A stretch of 22,104 nucleotides of DNA, taken from Gemmatimonadota bacterium (GTDB taxonomy: Bacteria; Gemmatimonadota; Gemmatimonadetes; JACCXV01; JAHWKZ01). The stretch covers positions 1 through 22,104 of the forward strand of contig DAOWHI010000025.1 of assembly GCA_030641505.1 (NCBI GenBank), in the 5' to 3' direction. The notes under the pieces were generated by a model. It was not told the origin of the DNA and did not search any database. It saw nothing but the letters and a program-made list of their open reading frames with translations. Both the position numbers and the translations under genes were made by a program. Below are positions 15,857 to 22,104 of this stretch, piece after piece (position 1 is the first letter of the stretch; the number at the start of each line of letters is the position of its first letter).

Positions 15857-18112
15857 GTGGTACGACGCCGCAAGAAATCGAGGACCATGCGCTTGCGCGG
15901 CGAGGTCCTAGGCCTGCTGATGGCCGCGACTGGTGTGTTCGTGCTGGTGGCGTTGTGGCCGTACGATCCGTCCGCTGAGCGCACGCTGACAACGCTCAAC
16001 CGGGTCGGCATCGTGGGTGCCTACAGCACGTACTACTTGTACCGCGTCTTCGGGTACGGCGCGCTGTTGATCGGCGGGCTGTTGCTGGTGTGGGGTGGGT
16101 CGCTGTTCTTCGGGCGTGCAAGCCGCCGCACGGCGGCGATGTCAGCCGTCGCCGTCGCCGTAGTGATCGTTGGCTTGGCGCTGGTGGGCGTTGTCAGCGC
16201 CTGGCAGGGGGGGCCGGCCGGATCGACGCGGGCCGGCTGGGTTGGCAATGCCGCCGCGGCGGTGTTGGTCGACCTAGTTGGTGTGACCGGAGCGTTTCTG
16301 GTGTGCACGGTGGCGCTGGCGCTGCTCGTGGTGGTTGTTTTTCGAGTCTCGTTGGCGGGTGGAGTCGAGACCGGAGTCGAGATCGGACGTGCCGGGGGTC
16401 GTCAGGCACGCGCCGGGATTGAGGCGCTGGGTGACACCGTGTCGCGCTGGCGAGAAGAACGCTCGATCGCGACCGAGGAGGCGCCGGCACTAGAGATCGA
16501 AACCGACGCCGATCCCGCCCGTGAGCCTGCGGCCAAGCCGCGCGAAGCTGTACACCCGATCTCCCCACTAGCGACCGAGAAGCGCGCCCGCCCGGCAGGT
16601 GAGAAAGTGGTCGCCGCCGGGCCAGTGATAGAGCCCGAAGGGTTCTTGCCGCCGATCGACCTGTTGGCAGTGTCACAGGACGGTGGCACCGAGCGGAGCC
16701 ACGACGACCTCGAAGCGATGGGTCAGCTGGTGGTCGAGAAGCTCCACTCGTTCAACGTCGAGGGCGAGGTCGTGGCGATCCATTCGGGACCTGTTCTCAC
16801 ACGGTTCGAAATCAAGCCCGCGCCGGGAGTCAAGGTCAATCGGATTGCGAACCTCTCCAACGATCTGGCGTTGGCGATGCGCGCCCAACGCATCCGGATC
16901 GTAGCTCCCATCCCCGGCCGCGGCGCGGTCGGCATTGAGGTTCCCAACCCCGAGCCAAGGGTAGTCACAATCCGGGAGATGTTGGAGTCCGACGCGTGGA
17001 ACCAGTTTCGTGGCCGACTGCCCTTGGTGCTCGGGCGCGAGATCGCCGGAGCGCCGGTGGTGACCGATCTCGCGCGGATGCCTCACCTGCTAATTGCGGG
17101 CGCGACAGGGTCAGGAAAATCGGTCTGCATCAACGCGCTCGTGACGAGCTTGCTGTATCGCTACGGACCCGACGAGGTACGGCTCATCATGATCGATCCC
17201 AAGATGCTCGAGCTCATCACCTACAACGACATCCCGCATCTTCTACACCCGGTCGTCGTGGAGCATCGGCAGTCTGCCAAGGCGCTCAAGTGGACGGTGG
17301 CGGAGATGGAACGTCGCTACCGGTTGTTGGCCGCAAACGGGGTCCGCAGTCTGGACGACTACAACAGCCGCGCCCGCCGAGGCGACGACCTGCGCGGCAT
17401 CGACGATGACGATGGACCTTCGAATCCGCTACCGTTCATCGTCGTCATCATCGATGAGTTGGCCGACCTCATGTTGACCGTTCAGAACGAGATCGAAGAG
17501 CCGCTGGCTCGGTTGGCCCAGATGGCGCGGGCGGTGGGCGTTCATCTCGTGCTGGCTACCCAGCGACCTTCGGTCAACGTCATCACCGGTGTCATAAAAG
17601 CGAATTTCCCGTCTCGTATCTCGTTTCAGGTGTCTTCGAAGATCGACAGCCGCACGATCCTTGATGCGAACGGCGCGGAGCAACTGCTCGGAGAAGGAGA
17701 CATGCTCTACCTGCCGGCCGATCGCGCCGAACCGGTGCGGATCCAGGGGGCGTTCGTTTCGACCGAGGAGACATCGAGAATCGTCGAGTATTTGCGCGCC
17801 GCAGGTGAGGCGCTTGGGGCCGATAAGATCGCCCCCCAGGTCGACATCATAGCCGAGGCCTCGGAGCTCGAGATGGCTGCCCTCGACGAGCGGGACGAGT
17901 TGTTCCTGGCGGCCGCGAGGATCGTCGTCGACTATGAGCAGGGCTCCACCAGCCTGTTGCAGCGCCGGCTGAAGGTCGGTTACTCGCGCGCAGCGCGGAT
18001 CCTGGATCAACTAGAGCAAGCCAACATCGTTGGCCCGCCAGACGGCACGAAACCGAGGCGAGTCCTGGTGACCGTGGAGGATCTGGAACCGATTGAGCGC
18101 GACACCGCCTAG
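15857..18112 (+). CDS. ftsK: DNA translocase FtsK/SpoIIIE
   Basis: A 751-residue septal DNA pump that clears chromosome DNA during division. The N-terminus has about four membrane helices (near 15-35, 60-85, 93-115 and 130-162), then an acidic, low-complexity linker (about 190-260). The motor follows with Walker A GATGSGKS (Lys421), Walker B FIVVIIDELADLM (Asp533) and the ATQRPSVNVITGVIKANF block. The last 65 residues are the winged-helix gamma domain (LLQRRLKVGYSRAARILDQL) that reads KOPS-type DNA signals. The short linker makes it closer to SpoIIIE than to E. coli FtsK in size. The GTG start is nine bases after accC; GGCGG precedes it as a weak ribosome binding site. Confidence 0.97.
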   Translation: MVRRRKKSRTMRLRGEVLGLLMAATGVFVLVALWPYDPSAERTLTTLNRVGIVGAYSTYYLYRVFGYGALLIGGLLLVWGGSLFFGRASRRTAAMSAVAVAVVIVGLALVGVVSAWQGGPAGSTRAGWVGNAAAAVLVDLVGVTGAFLVCTVALALLVVVVFRVSLAGGVETGVEIGRAGGRQARAGIEALGDTVSRWREERSIATEEAPALEIETDADPAREPAAKPREAVHPISPLATEKRARPAGEKVVAAGPVIEPEGFLPPIDLLAVSQDGGTERSHDDLEAMGQLVVEKLHSFNVEGEVVAIHSGPVLTRFEIKPAPGVKVNRIANLSNDLALAMRAQRIRIVAPIPGRGAVGIEVPNPEPRVVTIREMLESDAWNQFRGRLPLVLGREIAGAPVVTDLARMPHLLIAGATGSGKSVCINALVTSLLYRYGPDEVRLIMIDPKMLELITYNDIPHLLHPVVVEHRQSAKALKWTVAEMERRYRLLAANGVRSLDDYNSRARRGDDLRGIDDDDGPSNPLPFIVVIIDELADLMLTVQNEIEEPLARLAQMARAVGVHLVLATQRPSVNVITGVIKANFPSRISFQVSSKIDSRTILDANGAEQLLGEGDMLYLPADRAEPVRIQGAFVSTEETSRIVEYLRAAGEALGADKIAPQVDIIAEASELEMAALDERDELFLAAARIVVDYEQGSTSLLQRRLKVGYSRAARILDQLEQANIVGPPDGTKPRRVLVTVEDLEPIERDTA

Positions 18113-18141
18113 AGGCCCCGAGGTTCTGCAATGAGCATCGA

Positions 18142-19506
18142 GTGGTATCAGCGCAGCACGTTGACGCTCAGCCAGTGATACCAGCGGCGGAGACCCTCCA
18201 GCAACGCATCGGAGATCGCTCGGCCGTTGTAGGCGTGATCGGCTTGGGCTACGTCGGTCTGCCGCTGTCGCTGACGTTCGCCGAACAAGGGTTTACCGTG
18301 CTCGGCTTCGATGTCGACAACGACAAGATCGAACAGCTCAAACGCGGCCAGAGCTACATTGGCCATTTGGATGAGAGTCGCATCGAGGCGGCGATAAAGC
18401 AGCGTCAATTCACGCCCACTGCCGACTTCGAACGATTGTCCGAGCCCGATGCGCTGTTGATCTGCGTGCCGACGCCTCTGACGCCGGATCGGGAGCCTGA
18501 CATGCAGTTTATCGTCGGGACGGCGGAGCGAATCGTGACTCGGTTGAGGCCGGGCCAGCTGGTGGTGTTGGAATCGACGACGTATCCGGGTACGACCGAC
18601 GAGTTACTCCGCGCCAAGCTTGAGGAATCCGGTCTGATCTTGGGACGCGATTTTTTTCTGGCCTTCTCGCCGGAGCGAGAGAATCCGGGTAGCACGGAAT
18701 TCACCACTCGTACGATACCCAAAGTCGTGGGTGGGGTGGATCAGGTTTCCGGCGATTTGGCTGAATCGCTCTACGATCAGGTCGTAGTATCTACCGTTCG
18801 TGTTTCATCGGCGCGGGTAGCCGAGGCTACGAAGCTCGCCGAGAACGTCTTTCGGGCCGTCAACATCGCCTTTGTCAATGAGCTGAAGGTGATTCTCCGG
18901 GAGATGGACATCGATGTTTGGGAGGTACTCGACGCGGCGTCCACCAAGCCGTTCGGTTTTATGCGCTTCGATCCGGGACCGGGGTGGGGTGGCCATTGTA
19001 TCCCGATCGACCCCTACTATCTGGCGTGGAAGGCGGATCAACTCGGCCAGCGCGCGCGGTTTGTCGAGCTCGCCGGAGAGGTCAACCGGCGGATGCCGGA
19101 GTTCGTGGTCGAGCGCTCAGCCGAGGCGCTCGCCGCTCAGGGGAAGCAAGTCGAAGGCAGCCGAGTGTTGATCGTGGGATTGGCGTTCAAGCCCAATGTG
19201 GCTGACGATCGGGAGTCACCGAGTTACCGGCTGATGGAAGAGTTCGAGCGCCAGGGCGCCGAGGTCGGGTATTTCGATCCTCATATTCCGGTCATCCGCG
19301 CCGGCCGTCAGCATGCGAAATGGGCAGGAATGAAATCGATTGAACTGAACCAAAAAACGGTCGAGAGGTTCGATCTAGCGGTCATTGCAACCGATCACGA
19401 CCGGGTCGACTATCGCGCATTGGCTCGGTGGGCACCAGCGATCGTTGACACCCGCAACGCCGTCCCCCGAGACGTGGAACTGGAGGACCGGGTTTGGCCG
19501 GCGTGA
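18142..19506 (+). CDS. Nucleotide sugar dehydrogenase, probably UDP-N-acetylglucosamine 6-dehydrogenase (WbpA-like)
   Basis: A 454-residue NAD-dependent enzyme that oxidises C6 of a UDP-sugar to the uronic acid for surface polysaccharide. The Rossmann motif is GVIGLGYVGLPLS (about 31-43), the middle block is ASTKPFGFMRFDPGPGWGG, and the catalytic cysteine is Cys286 in GGHCIPIDPYYLAWKA. The TKPFGFM..PGP..GGHCIPIDP pattern fits UDP-GlcNAc dehydrogenases (WbpA/TviB type) better than UDP-glucose or WecC enzymes. The GTG at 18142 is used here, but GTG 18175 (codon 12) is also possible and neither has a strong ribosome binding site. It lies 29 bases after ftsK; no sugar-transferase genes are beside it. 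Confidence 0.92.
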   Translation: MVSAQHVDAQPVIPAAETLQQRIGDRSAVVGVIGLGYVGLPLSLTFAEQGFTVLGFDVDNDKIEQLKRGQSYIGHLDESRIEAAIKQRQFTPTADFERLSEPDALLICVPTPLTPDREPDMQFIVGTAERIVTRLRPGQLVVLESTTYPGTTDELLRAKLEESGLILGRDFFLAFSPERENPGSTEFTTRTIPKVVGGVDQVSGDLAESLYDQVVVSTVRVSSARVAEATKLAENVFRAVNIAFVNELKVILREMDIDVWEVLDAASTKPFGFMRFDPGPGWGGHCIPIDPYYLAWKADQLGQRARFVELAGEVNRRMPEFVVERSAEALAAQGKQVEGSRVLIVGLAFKPNVADDRESPSYRLMEEFERQGAEVGYFDPHIPVIRAGRQHAKWAGMKSIELNQKTVERFDLAVIATDHDRVDYRALARWAPAIVDTRNAVPRDVELEDRVWPA

Positions 19507-19515
19507 GCGAGCAAT

Positions 19516-19545
19516 TTGACAGTACTAAAACCGCTCGGTTAGACT
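19516..19545 (+). promoter_or_regulatory. Sigma70-type promoter, TTGACA - 17/18 bp - TTAGAC/TAGACT
   Basis: A perfect -35 box TTGACA is at 19516-19521. The -10 is TTAGAC (19539-19544, 17-base spacer) or TAGACT (19540-19545, 18-base spacer). It lies in the 97-base gap after the sugar dehydrogenase, giving a leader of roughly 50 bases before the radical SAM gene at 19604. Confidence 0.6.
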
Positions 19546-19603
19546 ACCCCAACAAATCTTCGGAGCTCGATCGATCTCTTTACACTTCCTTGCGGATGAG
19601 TGC

Positions 19604-20773
19604 ATGAACAGGCCTATACCGCTCGAAACTCTGCTTCCCGATAAAAGTCGCGCAAAACATCCCCCCCACGAGGTGGAGTCGCGAAACGGCGCCGATCGGG
19701 TCATCGAGATCCCGATCGGTCCGCCGGTGTCCGTTGACGATTACCTGGCCGACGATCGCCGGCCTCGATGGGGCAAGAAGTATCGCCTCGTCAAGGCCTA
19801 CGCCACTGGCCAGCCGGTTTGGGTGACGTGGCAAGTCACGTACAACTGCAACTATGGGTGCTCTTTCTGTACTTATTGGCAGAACGACTTCAAGCCGCAC
19901 GAGGAGTGCTCGCTCGAGGATTTCGTCATTGGAGCCGAGAAGCTGTCGAGCCTGGGGTCGCTGATCGTCTCGCTGGCCGGTGGTGAGCCGATGCTCAGGC
20001 GCGACATTCACACCATCATAGAGGTCCTGTCGCGCGACCATTTTCCGTATCTGACGACCTCGGGATCGGGTATGACGCCCAAACGAGCTCGCCAGCTATG
20101 GGAAGCCGGCTTGTGGGGTTGTTCGGTGTCGATCGACTACGCGGACCCGGACGAGCACGCCCGGCACCGCGGGGTCAAGTTCGCGTTCGAGCGGGCCGTC
20201 AAGGCGATCGAACAACTCCGCGACAATCGCGCCGATCGTTCCTACCAGCGGGTTCAAATCATCTCGGTGCTTACCGACGACAACCTGGATCAAATGCCGG
20301 CGCTATGTGAGTTGGCTCGCGAACTGGGAGTCTATTGGCAAGTGCAGCCCTATTCGGTCATGAAAACGGGAAACGAAGACCAACGTCATCTTGGCGGCGC
20401 CACCGAGCTGCTGCTCGACCTAAAGCAGCGCTATCCGGAAACGTTTCACGCCAACAAGATGTACCTGGAAAAGTTCGATGAGGCCGCAAACGATGGGATC
20501 GAGGGTTGCATCGCCGGAAAGGCGATGTTCAACGTTGACAACCAGATGGTCGTTTCTAAGTGCGTCGAGTTCAATGCCAGCGAGCCGTGCGGGAACCTGC
20601 GCACCGACGACATCGGCGACGTGCTGGACGGGCTCCACGAAGCCCACGCCAAGAACACCTGCACGGCGTGTTGGTATTCGTGCCGTGGCGAAACTGAGGT
20701 GCTCTACACCGCCCGCGGATTCGCTCATTCGTTGCCAAGCCTGCTATGGCAGAGTCGGGGGGCTCAGGCTTAG
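19604..20773 (+). CDS. Radical SAM protein with SPASM-like C-terminal cysteines, function unknown
   Basis: A 389-residue radical SAM enzyme. The [4Fe-4S] motif is CNYGCSFC (Cys82, Cys86, Cys89), followed by the SAM-binding LAGGEPMLR block. The C-terminal part has six cysteines: Cys302 (GCIAGK), Cys320 (SKCVEF), Cys329 (PCGNL) and Cys353/356/360 (CTACWYSC). The C-AG...C...CGNL...CxxCxxxC order is that of a SPASM/twitch domain, which holds one or two extra Fe-S clusters in peptide-maturing and sugar-modifying enzymes. No precursor peptide is seen next to it. It has its own promoter at 19516-19545 and a weak GGATGA ribosome site. A second radical SAM gene follows after 131 bases. The substrate is unknown. 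Confidence 0.9.
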   Translation: MNRPIPLETLLPDKSRAKHPPHEVESRNGADRVIEIPIGPPVSVDDYLADDRRPRWGKKYRLVKAYATGQPVWVTWQVTYNCNYGCSFCTYWQNDFKPHEECSLEDFVIGAEKLSSLGSLIVSLAGGEPMLRRDIHTIIEVLSRDHFPYLTTSGSGMTPKRARQLWEAGLWGCSVSIDYADPDEHARHRGVKFAFERAVKAIEQLRDNRADRSYQRVQIISVLTDDNLDQMPALCELARELGVYWQVQPYSVMKTGNEDQRHLGGATELLLDLKQRYPETFHANKMYLEKFDEAANDGIEGCIAGKAMFNVDNQMVVSKCVEFNASEPCGNLRTDDIGDVLDGLHEAHAKNTCTACWYSCRGETEVLYTARGFAHSLPSLLWQSRGAQA

Positions 20774-20799
20774 TTGGGTTGTGGGGGGGATCTCTGGGC

Positions 20800-20828
20800 T
20801 TTACAGCAAGGTTAGCGATAGCTAACAT
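20800..20828 (+). promoter_or_regulatory. Sigma70-type promoter, TTTACA - 17 bp - TAACAT
   Basis: TTTACA at 20800-20805 and TAACAT at 20823-20828 are separated by 17 bases in the gap before the second radical SAM gene. A perfect palindrome fills much of the spacer and touches the -10 box. The expected start is near 20835, inside a tandem repeat. Confidence 0.5.
20811..20826. promoter_or_regulatory. Candidate operator palindrome GTTAGC-GATA-GCTAAC
   Basis: A perfect 6-bp inverted repeat with a 4-base centre lies between the -35 and -10 boxes and overlaps the first four bases of the -10. This is a usual place for a repressor site. It could also be a weak RNA hairpin for transcripts from the upstream gene, but there is no T-run after it. 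Confidence 0.4.
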
Positions 20829-20860
20829 AAACAGGATTGACCAGAAACAGGATTGACCAG
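20829..20860. repeat. Perfect tandem repeat, 2 x 16 bp
   Basis: AAACAGGATTGACCAG occurs twice back to back (20829-20844 and 20845-20860), right after the -10 box and over the likely transcription start of the second radical SAM gene. Short AACAGGATT-type tandem repeats are familiar between genes in many bacterial genomes, so it may belong to a dispersed family. Confidence 0.85.
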
Positions 20861-20904
20861 ATTCAAAACTGAGTTCATCCTTCACCGGATGGAGGAGGAC
20901 CTTG

Positions 20905-22104
20905 ATGATCAAGGTGAATACGCAAGTCGCCGACCAGGCCACCGACGCCCAACGCCAGGCGCTCGAAGCGGCCGGCGTGGGTAGCAACGGCAGCGGGGCT
21001 GCCGACGAGTTCGATACGAGCTCGTTCACGGTTCCCGATCGGCACCTAGATCCACGCGGGAACGTCAACGTCGGAGTCGGCAAGCGACTCGCGAAGACAT
21101 TCGACTGGGGGGTTACGAAGGTCGCCTCAGTGCTCTTCCGTGGAATTCAGCTCTTCAATCAATACCGGCCGAACCCCTCGTTTACACCCAAGTGGTCGGA
21201 CAAACCACTGCTCAAGTCGTGGGAGAAATCCAAGCCCAAGTTGGGCTGGCCGCGGGAAACGGACTCGTTGTGCCCAAAGTGCGTCGTCGAGGCGCGCCAG
21301 CGGATCATCGATGGCAAAGAGGATTACACCGTCCTGATCAACGAGAAGGTGGGCGAGATCAAGGCCCAGGTGGTGGAGCGGGATGGCCAAATATGGATGG
21401 TCAAAGAGTGTCCAGATCACGGTCGTTTCGAGGACTTGATGGCGATCGACTCGGAGTTCCTCGAGTGGATCGAGTCAAACTTCCCGGGGCGTGACTTACG
21501 GACTCACAACGACGGCGACCTCCACGACCACGGCAGCTCAACGATCAAGCATGGTCGCGGCGCGGTGATGACGGTCGATCTCACAAACCGCTGCAACATG
21601 ATGTGCGATCCGTGTTTCATGGACGCCAACCAGGTTGGTTTCGTGCACGAGCTGGAGTGGGAAGAGATCCAGGCGCTTCTCGACAACGCACTGAAGATCA
21701 AGCCGCGCCGCCAGATGTCGGTTCAGTTCTCGGGTGGCGAGCCCACGCTCTCCCCGCATTTCATGCGGGCGGTCAAGTACTGCCGCGAGATCGGCTACAA
21801 CTCGGTGCAAGCGGCGACTAACGGCATCGAGTTCGCAAAGAGCTTGGAGTTCACGAAGCAAGCTGCTGAAGCAGGGCTGCGGTTTGCCTACTTGCAGTTT
21901 GACGGCATCGGCAACGACGCCAACGCCCATCGCAAGGTCGGCAACTTGTTCGACGTTAAGTTGAAGGCGATCGATAACCTGTACGAGGCCGGGGTCCAAG
22001 TGATTCTGGTCACGACACTGGTCAACAGTGTGAACAACGATCAGGTCGGGCCGATCATCCGGTTTGCGCTCGATAATCCCAAGAAAATCGCATTTATCGC
22101 CTTC
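20905..22104 (+). CDS. Radical SAM protein of the MJ0619 / tetraether-synthase-like (COG1964) family, 3' end outside window
   Basis: The frame is open from ATG 20905 to the window end (400 codons, no stop). A strong ribosome site GGAGGAGGA (20891-20899) fixes the start. The first 120 residues are a poorly conserved leader with a basic, amphipathic stretch (about 60-100). Then come zinc-ribbon-like pairs SLCPKC (Cys123, Cys126) and KECPDHG (Cys169, His172), the radical SAM motif TNRCNMMCDPCF (Cys230, Cys234, Cys237), FSGGEPTLSP, AATNGIEF and the hallmark AYLQFDGIG. This order matches COG1964 enzymes, which include archaeal tetraether synthase Tes and bacterial candidates for membrane-spanning lipid synthesis. 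Family placement is by motif recognition; a lipid role is inference. The family usually has more cysteines further on, outside this window. Confidence 0.88.
   Translation, partial: MIKVNTQVADQATDAQRQALEAAGVGSNGSGAADEFDTSSFTVPDRHLDPRGNVNVGVGKRLAKTFDWGVTKVASVLFRGIQLFNQYRPNPSFTPKWSDKPLLKSWEKSKPKLGWPRETDSLCPKCVVEARQRIIDGKEDYTVLINEKVGEIKAQVVERDGQIWMVKECPDHGRFEDLMAIDSEFLEWIESNFPGRDLRTHNDGDLHDHGSSTIKHGRGAVMTVDLTNRCNMMCDPCFMDANQVGFVHELEWEEIQALLDNALKIKPRRQMSVQFSGGEPTLSPHFMRAVKYCREIGYNSVQAATNGIEFAKSLEFTKQAAEAGLRFAYLQFDGIGNDANAHRKVGNLFDVKLKAIDNLYEAGVQVILVTTLVNSVNNDQVGPIIRFALDNPKKIAFIAF

Noticed and set aside
20829..20860. Short CRISPR-like array
   Set aside because: Only two copies of 16 bp directly joined, with no spacers and no cas genes.

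Overview
The window looks like chromosomal DNA from a GC-rich, probably diderm bacterium. Signs are a membrane-anchored SurA/PpiD-type foldase, a WbpA-like UDP-sugar dehydrogenase, TatA, acetyl-CoA carboxylase subunits, FtsK and a long-chain polyprenyl synthase. Gene style and order remind me of Gemmatimonadota or related FCB-type lineages, but this is an impression, not a proof. The genes are tightly packed and nearly all on the plus strand. UGA is a normal stop codon here (it ends the fhs, ridA, selD and hutI frames). No stretch over 300 bases lacks a gene. I see no rRNA, tRNA, insertion sequence, CRISPR array or phage gene.

Region 1 (1-10064) may be one long transcript: 3' end of formate-tetrahydrofolate ligase, a RidA protein, selD, hutU, hutI, a TPR protein, a fused homocysteine methyltransferase / methylene-THF reductase, a PHP phosphoesterase, a polyprenyl diphosphate synthase, a small DUF4321-like membrane protein and tatA. 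Four junctions in a row (ridA-selD-hutU-hutI-TPR) are 4-nt stop/start overlaps. The theme is one-carbon/folate metabolism plus histidine breakdown. The key finding is that selD begins at 814, not at the ATG at 916. The frame reads through an in-frame TGA (codon 20, 871-873) exactly at the catalytic Cys/Sec position of SelD, followed at once by a bSECIS-like stem-loop. It is therefore a selenocysteine-containing SelD, so the organism probably decodes UGA as Sec.

Region 2 (10065-11888, minus strand) is a single membrane-anchored parvulin-type peptidyl-prolyl isomerase, convergent with tatA with no bases between the two stop codons. Region 3 (11889-12036) is a divergent control region with a tandem 14-bp repeat and a good sigma70-type promoter that leaves almost no leader before the next gene.

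Region 4 (12037-19506) holds a small TPR protein, an Xaa-Pro peptidase, efp, accB, accC, ftsK and a UDP-N-acetylhexosamine dehydrogenase, probably co-transcribed at least through ftsK. Region 5 (19507-22104) holds two radical SAM genes, each preceded by a recognisable promoter. The first has a SPASM-like six-cysteine tail. The second runs off the window and resembles the MJ0619/tetraether-synthase-like (COG1964) family. Its promoter carries a perfect palindrome between -35 and -10, followed by a perfect tandem 16-bp repeat, so this pair looks like the regulated and least understood part of the window.
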